Below, one piece after another: positions 12,620-24,779 of a stretch of DNA of 64,000 nucleotides. Source of the DNA: Acanthornis magna (lineage: Eukaryota; Chordata; Aves; Passeriformes; Acanthizidae); assembly GCA_036785705.1 (NCBI GenBank), contig JAWUZG010000036.1:10969501-11033500 (forward strand). The letters are read 5' to 3'. How positions within the stretch are numbered: position 1 is the first letter of the stretch; each line of letters begins with the position of its first letter. The notes under the pieces are model-generated. The model was not told the origin of the DNA, ran no database searches, and was given only the letters and a program-made list of their open reading frames with translations. Made by a program: the position numbers and the translations under genes.

Positions 12620-15600
12620 CTTTCAAGATAATAATGAGAACTAATTAAAACAAGAAAAATTTAACAAATTTAACACTTGTAAATGAAAATAAACCATCTA
12701 TCTAGAATGATCAAAACAATTAACTAAATTTTCTCTCCTAACCATCATTAAAAGAATAAAAAGAAAAAAAAGCAATCAAAAATCCAACATAAACACGCAC
12801 ACACACAAATGTCAAATCAACATTGTTTAAATAAGGAAGGAAGTTGACACAATGCAGCTTTCTTTCCTTAAAGCTTCAGCTCTATTAATGAGTACTGGCA
12901 GAACTACCATGCTTGCACTACCACACAGCCTAATCCTTTACCTTCTCACTGGAATATCTTAGCCCTAATACCTAAACCTTTACTCATTCTTTTTCACTTT
13001 GTCCTGCAGCTCCTTGTCATAACCTGCAGCTTCTGTCATAGCAGTTGCTCATTTCTGAGCAAGATAAGGTCTTCCAGTTCATCTCCAAACCATCAGGCAA
13101 CCACTTCATAATTGGGGAAAAAAGGTGTCAGGAAAGCCTATTAAAGTAATTAGATACTTAATGAGGAGAATGATGATACAATAGTGAGTTGAACAGTGAA
13201 TGAGGAGCTATGGTGACAACATGCAAAGGCATTCAGTTCAACTACTTTTGCTCTGTCAACCACACTAAGGATTCTGGAAGAGCCCAACAGTAGACACATG
13301 AGTGACTGTATAGGCTTATATGCCACAGTAATTTTTAGGACATAGTTCAGCAGCACTCAGCCATCTCAACAGAAGCCAAGCACTAAGGTTATCAACAGAA
13401 AGCTTTTGTCTCCCCTGGAGAGCAGAATATGTTGTAGCAATGAGGTAGGAAAAAAAAAATTGTATTTGACAGCTGTCAAACTATCTAAACTATGATTTGG
13501 ATATGGGCTATTCTTTGTATGTCTGGATCTGGCACTACACTCATGGGGATGAACACTAAACAGTGAACAGCAGCAGCAATAGTCTAGTAGAAAACTTGAC
13601 ATGTCTGCCAGACAGTGACTTGCAGAAATGCGCTGAAGGTACCTTTTATAGACCTTTTTCTTATTTTAAGACAGTGAGAAGTGAACTTCCATATAAACAC
13701 CAGAACCAAGAGCTGAAAATAATAAAATTCTATTTTTCAATGAAACAAGATGATACAAAATTTCTGAGCAACATAACGAGATTTCAATGTAACATAATGG
13801 CCATAACATGGATAAAATAATTAAAATATTAATTTATACATTGTGCAGGAAAAAAGTCACTAAATAAAAGTGAAGAAATAAACATTTGCACCATCTAATT
13901 TAGGTATGCAACTCAAGAACATTCAAATCTTGCCTAATGGAGTTACTCTTGTCTTTTTACCAGTCACACAGGAACCCTGAATGTTTTGTTTCTGTATTTG
14001 CATCCAGCACAAACATTGTCAACGCAAACACACATGCACTTTTTCCTACAGAGAATACTGAAAGCATACCTAGTAATTTTTTTTCTGCAAGAGACCTACA
14101 GAGTTGACTACTTAAAAGACAAACGGTCATGGGACTTAGTCAAGACCTTACTTAATCTCTCTGTTAATTTAACCAGACTCAAAATAACAATGCAGAAATA
14201 GGATGGATGCTTTATTAATTTTATCATCAACATCTGAAGATTAATATTATATATATAGAAGGGGGATTGCATTGAAAGGTAGTTCTATGTTTCTGTAGCA
14301 CACAAATATCTGTCAACTGTATTTGTAAAGAATTTTATAGCATCTGTTAGATGTCCCAGTCTTTCTGAACAGCTGTCTACTTCAGAACCAAGTAGAGCAA
14401 GTTGCCAGAGGGACACTATTTACATAGCCACACACAGCAGTGTCACAGGCATCTGAAGTATCACATTACTTTAAAAACTAGTAGAGAATCATTTTCGATG
14501 AACTTAAAGGCCAAGACCATGATCAGTTCTTTGAAGGTATTTTTTCTTCCTAGCAACATAACATCTGTCTTATTTACTCTAAGCATCAGTCAGCTACTTT
14601 TCAACCACATGTCACTGCCAGAACCTGAGTCTTATCTTTGTAACAGTACTCACTCTAAACAGAAAAACTGTGAGGTGAACTGCAGAGCATTTGACCTCTT
14701 GTATCCAGGCACATGGAAAAAAGCAGCTCATGGATCTCAACATGGGACATTGAACCCAGAAAAGGAATATGCTGATTTGTTGACCTTATGGTCCTGACTT
14801 TTTGGTTCAGGTTCTTCAGCAGCTCCACTTTGTTTCTACATGTCAACTGTCGCAAAAGAAACACCACTGAAGTACAGCAATCCTTTTCTCTCCTGCCCCA
14901 GTCAGTCACCATGGCACAGTTATAAGAACCAATTTACAAAGTCCTATAAAACTTGTTATTTTCTTTGGGATCTTCCGTTACTCTAATGACCTGCTCTGAA
15001 ATTGCTTACACTTCAATTCTGAGGAAATCACGGCCTGAGGTTTCAGAATAAAAATAATTTGCACTAAGCAGACAAGAAAAAAGACTGATAAAGCATGTAC
15101 CTTAGGGTGCCATTTCAAACCACTTTTCTGGCAAACGCACTTGAAAAATAATTCTTGGCATCAATACGCTATCAGCAGCTGGAAGTCACAATTTTTACAA
15201 GACAAATAACCTGATATTCTTTTGCTTTAACTCTTCATATCCAGGGAGCAGAATCTGCTCTCAGCTGCTTTCCTTGGAGTAGTGGAGTGGAGTTATCCTG
15301 GAGTTATCCTGTGCAGGCATTACTTGCCTATGAATAGGGTTTCAGCCATCAACAGTTTGTAGCATGACAAATTCAGCCTTAGAAAGCAAGCAGTTGTTTT
15401 TAGGTGCAGTTTAGCACCACTGTCCTATGAATTAATTTTTTCATCTATTCCAAACATTTCAAAGATAGGAAGATTTAAAGTCTGAGTACTTTGCAAATCC
15501 AGAACAGAATGCATATCTATTAAGCATCCTTAGGCTCTCAGAAGACTGATGTGATAAAAGCAAGAATTTAACTTAACTAGTACCCAAAACATCCTATCAA

Positions 15601-18600
15601 ACAATAGTAACACAGAGAAGAAACATTTATGTTTGTCAGCCTGCTATCATGTGTTTCTCTAACAGCTTTGAACCATATGACTGTTTTTTCAACCAATAAA
15701 CTGCCTAAACTACGATTAAAAAAAAAAGAAAAAAGAAAGAAAAAATCTCCAAAACCTCAGAAAAACACAATTCACATTAGACCTAAGGAGTGCGCTATGT
15801 GACAGGTTCATTAAATGTGACATGCAAGATAGCAGCTTCCTCAAACATACGGAAGAGCCATGACTTACGGCTTAGCATAGGATTTGTTTCCCTCAGCAAT
15901 GAAGGAACTCACAGGAGTTCTGTGATTTGACTAAAACATTCCATTTACAAATAAACTAGAGGGGAAAAAACCCAAAAAAACCCACAGTACAACACAATCA
16001 CACCACCTATTATGAAAGAGAAAAATAGCATTCAATCAAACATACGCTTGAATTACATTATAACAGGGAAAAAAACAAACCTGCCCTTACTGAAAAATGA
16101 AAGGATGCTGCAATCAAAAACTCCAAGCATTTAGCATTATTACAGGGAAGGTTTACTCAACTAATTGTAATTTTAAAGCACTCCATTCTAATATTTTTAA
16201 ATCAACTAAACAATTTTTCCTTTGTTATCAGTCAAAGGAACAGTGTGCCCATATTAACACTGTTCATTATTTCTATCAGTGCCAACAGTACCCCTTGGGA
16301 GCTGGGAGGAAGATTTTGAGTTACGTGCAGTTTAACAAGCATCCAAAACAGTACACGCAAGTACAAGTACACACTCCTGTAAATATTATGCAAAACACAG
16401 AGCTGCAGATCTTCCTTTCAATTACGAATACTTCTATTTACATCTTCATTCACAGTGGTTTGAGGCTACCTTCAATTCTCTCCTTTTCAGTGCTTTCAAG
16501 AGAAGAGAACATAGCATTACAGTATTCACTGAAAGAAATTTATATGTGCCAAATTTGTTACTTGTCAGACTTGCAGCAAGTCTCCATTAAAAGCACAATA
16601 AATGTCATGGAGTCCTTACTTCAACACAGTCTAATCTGCAAATGAAAGTTCTTGTACACCTCAAAATGCCTCACAGGCCTGAAGAAGTTGTAGTCTCAAA
16701 TGGAGGGATGAACTTTTTTCCTTCCCATCAAAAACAGTTAACTTGGGGACATAATGCAGGCTGCAAACAAATTTTCTACCACTTCAAATATATCATCCAC
16801 TCACCTAAAATGAAGACATCTACATATTTTGAAGACTTCACAGTTAGTTAAAATTAACTGTAGATAGATCATTCCTCTACTGACATTAAATGAAACATTT
16901 CTAATAAGCATTAAGGTGAAAAAATGCCAAGGACCATGCCACAAAATCTTTTTGCATGAAACACTGGCCCATGGGTGGGAGAGTAAGAAAGAAGGGAAGG
17001 GAAAAAGAAATCCATTCTTGCAAAACCCTTAAATACACCCTTCTCTCTCACTCCAAGAAAACCTTAGGGAAAGAAATGTTTTTAAATCTATGAAGGGTTT
17101 ATAACTTCACTTCCGACCATATCCTTGTAAGTAAAATTGATGTATTTTCCTGAGTAATCGAAAAGATGCCTGAAACCTTAGAAATCTTAATGCATTCAAG
17201 AGATGCGGCTGCTCCTTATCTATCTTGGGCAGGTTTCCCAGTATTCCACCCCTGAATAAATACTGTATATAGATTTTTTTTTTTAATGTGCCTTTTATTA
17301 CAAATAAATTTATAAATCCTGTTTAAGGTTACCTGCTATGAATGTGCATGTAATTTGTCCCATCTGACAGACACATCCACAGAGATATAGAAGTTTTGCA
17401 TAGGTGTAAAGTCAGTCACCATTCTGTGACTATTTTGTATGGCAACTGCGACAACGCAGACACTAAACCAAAACCTTCTCAAGATTCAGAAGTCCCAGGA
17501 CTTCTGCTTCTGAAGGTCTAAGACCAAGTGATCACAGTCTGCTTTCTCTAGGCTTTCAGGCAATGCATTCCTGAAATACACAAAGCATGGCAGCAGGAAA
17601 TTTGCACTTTTTCCCCAGAAAGAGGAATATTTTGAGATTGCCAAATCAGCTGTATTCACTGCAGCAATTCAACTACGATATGAAAAAAACGGCATAAAAG
17701 GGAATAAAAAGACAAAAATGTTGAGGAAAAATTTTCCTACCTTTGTATTCCAAACATACAAAATCAGAAATGCATATAAGTTTATAGTGCTTAATTTTAT
17801 TTTTCCTATCAAACCAAAGTTTATGGAAACCATCTCTGTCATCTCTTGTCTGCCTTCCAGGCTTTCCCAGTGAGATTAATCTGGAAGTCAAGCCTTCAGT
17901 ATTTTCCTCATTAGCTAACTTAAGTGCTGTTTCCAACTTTGAATCTCCACCTTACTCTGATATTTAAATCTCTTGGAACAGCATTCAGGTTTGAAGCACT
18001 TGAAAGTTTAAAAAACAATATACTTACACTTGTCTGCAGAAAGTCAGTTTGATCTATTTGGGTGTGTGTATTATTACTACCACGTTAAAATAAAACATGC
18101 AATTTGAAACAAATATCTCCTGTTCTAGTCAAGAACATAAAATTCCTTATAAAGCTCATTTAAAAATTTTACAAATTAATTTAGAAGAAAGAGAAGGAGA
18201 TAAGTGACTCGCAATATGTTTTAATATCTATTTAGGGCTTATAGCTGAAGATTTAATAGTTTGCAGCAGGTGGCACAGACAGCCATCCTCACCCCTTCTT
18301 TTTCTTTAAGTTTGGGATTGTTTGTTTTTTCAATTCACAAACACACGGCCCTCTAGGGCTAGCAAAGAACAGCTGGCAACAAGAAAATCTTCTTCCACTT
18401 TCCTCTGTATCCATTACCCCATCTATGTCCTTCTCCCACATCTGCTAGAGGACTCTGAGACAGCCAGGATCTCAGAAGCAGCACAACTCCACAGGCAGAA
18501 GTCTGCTGCCAGCACTCAGCAAGGTTCAAATGTACCCTTCCCTAAGCTGCAGTCACACCTCTGGTAACAGTGCAGCTAACCTCACACAAAGTTCAAAACA

Positions 18601-21600
18601 TATCTTTCTCTATGGCACTCAAAACGAGTAGGCATACAAACGAAGCAGCAAGTCTACCACAGCTATATATTTCTGTTTAGCCCTTGTGTTGGTTGGCCCA
18701 CAGAAGTTTAAAGCTTTAGCTGGTAGAACAATAAAGGTCCTTCTGTGTAGAATTAAAGAATAATACTTTTCTTTTTTTCTTTTTTTTCTTGGGGAGGGGG
18801 GGCTCCTAAAATATTGGTATCATTTCTGATGCTTAACTAGGCCTGAAGAAAATGGCACTGCAAGCCCAACAAGGGACAGAGACTTTTAAGCAAACCAAAT
18901 GTTCTGCTTTTCTCTCCACAAAATATCTCACAAACAAAAACAACCAGTCCCCACCCACAAAAAGCTTAACTAGGAAATTCTGTGTTTTGCTTATCCTATT
19001 TACATAGCTGTGACAGGCGTTGCTTGCATGGTTCCTACTTGCAGTGAGACAAACTGTGGCTTGTCTTTTCACCTGTAAAAACCCAATTGTAGAAAAAGCA
19101 CAATATTTCCATAGAACAGTGGTAAGATCGCTATGCTGAGTCAAAGCATCCTCAGGACTCATGTTAATGAGGTCCATAAGGACATGTAAATTATCTTTCT
19201 TATCTATGAAAAGAGGAAACTGTGACAGAGCTTAGCCACCATTTGAACAGCAGGCTGAGCATGATTGATAGCAAACAGATCTAACTTTAATGCTTTCGGA
19301 AGCTGAATGTCTCTGTGCGACTCACAGCATGGACAGCTCAACAGGGTCATCTAAAAAATTCATCTGCTAAGACATTCTGTAAACTGTTTGATGCAGCTAT
19401 GTCGCAGATGGCATTGCATGTACTCCACAACCAGATTTTGTATAGGTGTCAACTGCCTTTTAGTCAAGTACAGTATGGAGATTTATTGCTTTGTGTTAGT
19501 TCATCCCTGTGAAGATTACTTAGGCTGACATCTACTTGTGGGATCAGTTTTCTGATGACTAACTTGACAAAATTTTAGCTGCTCTGACAGGCTATGTTGC
19601 TAGAAGTGTGTTCAGTACTCCACTCTACCTCCACAGAGCAAAGGAAGAAAGTGATTTCCCACAAAAAACTTAATATTTAAATTCTAATTAATAGAGCAAC
19701 ATTATTTTCTCCCTCATCCATAATTTCTTTTCACCAGGCAGATACTACCTGACAACTGTTGCTGTCTTCTCCAGTAGTTCATATTTTCCATTCAACTTGG
19801 ACTGCACAAAAGTGTGGCATCTCCTCCTACTCTCTTTTCTGCTGCTCATTACTTCCAAATTAAGGCAAAATACGCACGCTTTGTTTAACCAAACCTATTT
19901 GAAGCTATTTGTTCTCAAACTGTCACCTAGACAAATAATTTAGCTGGCCTAAGAATGTGAATTTATTACTTTGGTAATCAAGCTTCAGAAGTAACAGCAG
20001 TGGGGAGGGAAGTTCTCATCTCTTTTCCTGAGCATGCTCGACCAACTGGAGGCAAGAGTGTTCCTGATACTAACCACTCCACTCTTGCTAAGCACTTAAC
20101 ACATTTTTGTCTTAAATGAATTTTCCAATATGACTACATAACATGTAGTCTTTCCACTTGAGAAAAAGGTTTTAAGCTGAATCACAAAACCTAACACAAA
20201 CAGATGACAATATCTTTTAATAAATAAAAGACAGAACTTTACTACACCCTATAGAATTCTGTTTATATTTTTAAACTTTGTGAGAAGAAGAGTTGCTCAC
20301 ATCTAGAATAACTCTTTTAAATTGGACTGGGCTCAGTATTTGGCATCTCACTTGTAGTTTATAAGCCTGCATTTATAAGATACCAAACAAAATTATAAAA
20401 AAACATATTCTAAAAAGACAACTGAAAATTCTTAGTTGACTACCAGGATGAACCTCAAATCTTGATATAGGCCTGAATAAATATCTACACCACAACTTCA
20501 TAGTCTGTTTTGACAGCATTACAACTGCAAGTGACTTTAAAAACAGGGAATAAATGGTGATTTCAGCCACTGTGTCCCCAGGTTGGAATTTGTTAGAATC
20601 AAAGAAAAAGCTTCCTATTGCCTTTACACCTACATTATCTATCAGAGCATTCACCATCCCAAACATTCTTCAGCAAAACACTGTAAGAATCTTCTGAACA
20701 ACAAATGTTATTATCTGCCTTATTTTTCCAGTCTTCCTCCCATTTTTCTGTATGTTCATCATACACACTTTCATCCTGTTTCCCACCAAAATTTACTGCG
20801 CCGTAACAGGGAATCATCAAAACTGTAGTTTCTTTCCATACCATTACTCAGCTGAGTTGCACAACAGAGACATTTCCAGTTGTCCTGGTAATAGTACATT
20901 CTGAAAGAATGTAGATTAGTGCATGGCACATCTCCACAATAATTTAAATCATACATATTATGTTAAAGATCAAATTTTTGGAAAAAGAAAGGTTATTTTT
21001 CTAGTTTCTTGGGGATCAGAAAGGGATTATTGGTATAGAAAAATTGCAACTTAGAGAACAGTCAGCTCAATTTGGTCAGCAAATAAAGTAAAACTTTCTT
21101 TTTCAAGTAATTCAAGCAAGCCTAATGGTAGATTTGAAAGCTCTATATATTCTTACTTTTTCAGGATCAAATTCAAGGTTTTTAAACAAACCATTTACCA
21201 TTTATGAAATTGGATAAAACCTTTATTTTCTGTTAGGAAGGCAACTTTCTGTCTTAGGAAACAAAAACAATTAAACAAACAGAAGTGGAGCTCAATTTTT
21301 TATATTCTAGTATTATGTACTTCAAAGAAATACTTCCGCAAAGAGAGCACAACAAACTTTGCTTTGTGCCCCTGAATCTTAAAGGAGGATGAAGAGATAA
21401 ATCAGACCTGGAAGAGATTAAAGAAGAGAGACTCTATTCTACATATTTTGCCTGAAAATTTACAATCACTGCAGAAATGAAAAAATAAAACCTGGCTTCA
21501 TTAGCAGCTTTGGAGACAACCAGCACAGTAAAAACTAGCACCATCTTTGACCTCAAGGAAGAATATTACTTCAACCAAACATAATGGGTACTACACAGTC

Positions 21601-22156
21601 AGGAACTGTTTCACGTAACTGCTTGGTTGCTGAATACAAGAAGCTTAAGCAGCATGACTTCTGCTGTTTTAAATGCTGGCTGTTAATATGTTACTGTAGG
21701 ATGGCATCTGAACCTTTCCGTTACCTAAACCTAAAAAGATGAAGTATCAAAAATTAAAACTATATAGAACTTCACTCTCTAAATAACATGTAACAACAGA
21801 TAGTGGTTGTTAAAAACCGATGTCTTTCTACCTTCCTCCAAGTTTCCCAGATCAACTGTCTGGACAAGACCTCCACAGTACAGTAAAGAGAAATTATATA
21901 ACAATACCATAACGACTGAAGGCAAAAACCTGAAATGAGACCACAAAAAAGCCCAGGAATCAGACAAAAACATGGGCTTCTCTTCAACATCAGAAGCAGA
22001 AATTCCAAAATAAAATTTAACAGCAATTATGTATGTAAAATGTTTCGCTCTATTTTCATATAGGAGCAAGAGAGAAATTATGCCTACTGCAGAAAGCTCA
22101 GGTTTTACACTCATCAAACAGGAACACATTTCTCAGCTAAAGGTTAAATGCTGATT
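12620..22156. other. ARL15 intron between the 24720-24779 and 12411-12619 exons (lower part)
   Basis: About 9.5 kb of AT-rich intron. Its minus-strand acceptor is at the 12620 end. Small A-rich and T-rich runs occur at 15716-15745, 17274-17285 and 18765-18800, together with an imperfect ~11-bp tandem duplication (GGAGTTATCCT) near 15290-15311. Frames such as 16097-16645 (182 codons) have no recognisable domain and are treated as chance. Confidence 0.7.
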
Positions 22157-23130
22157 ATAGAATCACAGAGTGATTTAGGTTGGAAAAGACCTCTAAGATC
22201 ACTAAGTCCAACCTTTGACCTATCACCACCTTGTAAACTAGACCATGGCACGAAGTGCCACGTCCAGTTGTTTCTTGAACACCTCCAGGGATGGTGACTC
22301 CCTGGGCAGTCATTCCAATGTTTAACAACTGTTTTCATGAAAAACTTCTTCCTGATGTCCAGCCTGAACCTCGACTGGTGCAGCATGAGACCATGTCCTC
22401 TCATCCTGTCACAGGCTGTCTGGGAGAAGAGACCGACCCCCACCTGGCCACAGTCTCAGGCAGCTGTAGAGAGCAGTGTGGTCACTCTGAGCCTCCTTCT
22501 CTCCAAATTAAACACCCCCAGCTCCCTCAGCTGCTCCTCACAGCACTTGTGCTCCAGACCCTTCCCCAGCTCCCTTGCCCTTCTCTGGACTCGCTCCAGC
22601 CCCTCAATGTCTTTCTTGCACTCAGGGGCGCAGAACTGGACACAGCACTCGAGCTGTGGCCTCACCAGTGCCCAGTCCAGGGGACAATCCCTGCCCTGCT
22701 CCTGCTGGCCACACCATTGCTGATCCAGGCCAGGATGCCATTGGCCTTCTTGGCCACCTGGGCACAGCCTGGCTCATGTCCAGCTGCTGTCACCAGCACC
22801 CCCAGGGCCTTTTCCCCTGGGCACTTTCCAGCCACTCTGCCCCAGCCTGTGGCACTGCCTGGGGCTGTTGTGACCCAAGGGCAGGACCAGCCCTGGGCCT
22901 TGTTGAACCTCACACCATTGGCCTCAGCCCATGGTCCAGCCTGTCCAGATCCCTCTGCAGAGCCTTCCTGCCCTCCAGCAGATCAGCTCCTGCCCAAATT
23001 GGTTTCATCTGCAAACTGACTGAGCATGCACTTGATCGCCCTGTCTAGACCATCAATAAAGATATTAAACAGAACTGGGCACCATTCTGAGCCCTGGGGA
23101 ACACCACTAGTGACCACCAGCTTCTGGAAC
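22157..23130 (-). mobile_element. CR1 LINE fragment, 5'-truncated, minus strand
   Basis: The left end shows the reverse complement of the CR1 3' tail (ATAGAATCACAGAG...GGTTGGAAAAGACC), so the element reads on the minus strand. Minus-strand frames carry the C-terminal part of CR1 ORF2 (22456-22665, with [17 protein letters not shown] and ERRRLR) and the reverse-transcriptase core (22983-23216, with [15 protein letters not shown] and FADE). The catalytic pair normally written FADD is FADE here, and the frame is broken between the segments, so it is inactive. It covers only the last ~1 kb of a normal ~4.5-kb CR1, the usual result of incomplete reverse transcription. The plus-strand 242-codon frame at 22291-23019 is its antisense. 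Confidence 0.93.
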
Positions 23131-24719
23131 AAAACAAACTTTTGGAAGCTTGCTTTCACTCCCTTCCCTAGACAATGAAAAGCTAACACAATTAGCATTT
23201 TTCTGCAATATTTCATAGAAGAAAACAGATTACATAATTTTTAAATACAGGCATGCAAACACATAGTCAAAGGAAAAAGAAATTAAAAGATGCAGTAAAA
23301 AATTCTGACAATCATTCTGTCTTTGAGAAGAGAGAAATAGATGAAAAGAGCCAAGTCAATATTCTGGATTACTTCTCATCATGAGTCAAAAACCTCTGCT
23401 AAGATAAAATTACTCAAAACACACATACCTGCATAAAATAAAAGTTATATGATCAGAAAAGGTTAAGAGACTTTAACAAGTATTTAGTATAGCATACACA
23501 GATTAAATTCTTGATTAAAAATTGTATTTATCTATATGAATTATATATTTCATATAGCTTAGGTATCTGAATGTATAAACTAGACTGCAAATGATTCCCT
23601 CTATTTTAAAAAAATCCAATAAGTGACATTATGACTAAGTGCACATTATGCACATAACCCACTCGAGCAGTATCTACACTATCCCTGAGGAGTGGTGCCT
23701 TTATCAAAGAAAACTAGTGTGTTTTTTTTACAGAATACATGCTCAAACAGGAGCATGTATGTTTAAATTTATGGACCAGTGGTAGCAAAAAGGAAATGCT
23801 ATGCTTTCTATATGTGCTTATCTCAAAGTCTTCTTCAAACAATTTCTGGTAAGACAACTATCATGCAACTAGATCTCATGGAACTTCCCTCAAGAACCAA
23901 GTTAAATTCTACCCCAGATCATTTAAGAGAGGTTCCAAACTTGCTGAAAAATCTAATAAATATCCTCAATATTAATTCTACTATATTTACATAAATAAAA
24001 GATATACAGAAATTCTAGAATATAAGGAAGATCTATGCGCATTTTAAATTAGACGAACATTAGACTCCGTAAGAACTCTTATGAGGAGAGTGTTTTCTTC
24101 CTTGTAACAAACTACCTCTTGGTCACTTGAGACTCACAGTCACAATTAGGAGCCAATTAGGAGCCAAACAGGTTGCCTGTATACAGAAAATTTTTTTAAA
24201 TCCCACAACTATAAAACAACCATTGCTCCAAAATCCAATAAATCCAACAAGAGAACAGCTCCCAAAAAATATAACTCATTAGAAGTTGGCTGCCTTTGCA
24301 ACACTTTCAGTAGTGCAGTAAATGTATTGGTTTTGACAAATGTTCACACAGTTACCTGAGCCAGTTCTCATAAGTGAAAGTTTGCACACACATTAAACAC
24401 AAGGAACACACTTCCTCGAGCTGCCACATGAGCCATACTAAAATTATAGTCATTTGTATTTCTGTATAATTTAACCTCCCCAAGAAATTACATTAAGGAG
24501 ATGCAACACATGCCTTCCACTCCTCCTGCTTTTCACCCTTTGTTTTTTGACATCAGGATTTGTACAACTTTTCTCAGCTTTATCTGCTGAGATTTTTAAT
24601 TCCACCTGCATCGATATCTCATTTTTAAATTTAAAATAACTAATGAATTGAAGTAACTGACAGTTCTGATGTGATTTGTACATTGCATGTTTTTATAACC
24701 AAATGAATAAAGGACATAC
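23131..24719. other. ARL15 intron between CR1 fragment and the 60-bp exon
   Basis: AT-rich intron including the splice donor of the 24720-24779 exon at its upper end (minus-strand GTATGT). A small direct duplication of AATTAGGAGCC lies near 24145-24166. No other element was seen. Confidence 0.7.
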
Positions 24720-24779
24720 CTCCAAGTTCTTTTACGTTCAAAATTGCATTCTGGAATGGCACTGCTTTTATACTAAAAC
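24720..24779 (-). CDS. ARL15: ARL15 60-bp coding exon, switch I to switch II (probably coding exon 3)
   Basis: This very short exon is too small to stand out as an open frame; homology and splice logic identify it. It begins with the last two bases of the glycine codon split with the 27627-27771 exon, then encodes FSIKAVPFQNAILNVKELG, and ends one base into the next glycine codon. This covers the second and third beta strands of the G domain. In ordinary ARFs the end of this segment reads WDVGGQ; here it reads KELGG-A across the junction, so the tryptophan-aspartate pair is replaced. The minus-strand acceptor is a pyrimidine tract ending ttcttag, with a near-ideal branch-point motif (TTACTAAT, about 24801-24809) just upstream. 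The donor is GGAG|GTATGT. Both junctions are in phase with the flanking exons. Confidence 0.95.

Noticed and set aside
12258..12626. Taking MKGADNIRK... as a start and CYCGHF... as a C-terminus
   Set aside because: The methionine is in the upstream intron and the tail lies beyond the GTATGT donor. The exon is 12411-12619.
16097..16645. 182-codon plus-strand frame, one of the longest outside repeats
   Set aside because: Cysteine- and isoleucine-rich composition typical of translated AT-rich intron, no domain, and it sits inside an ARL15 intron on the opposite strand.
22291..23019. 242-codon plus-strand open frame
   Set aside because: It is the antisense of the minus-strand CR1 fragment, whose ORF2 motifs read on the opposite strand.
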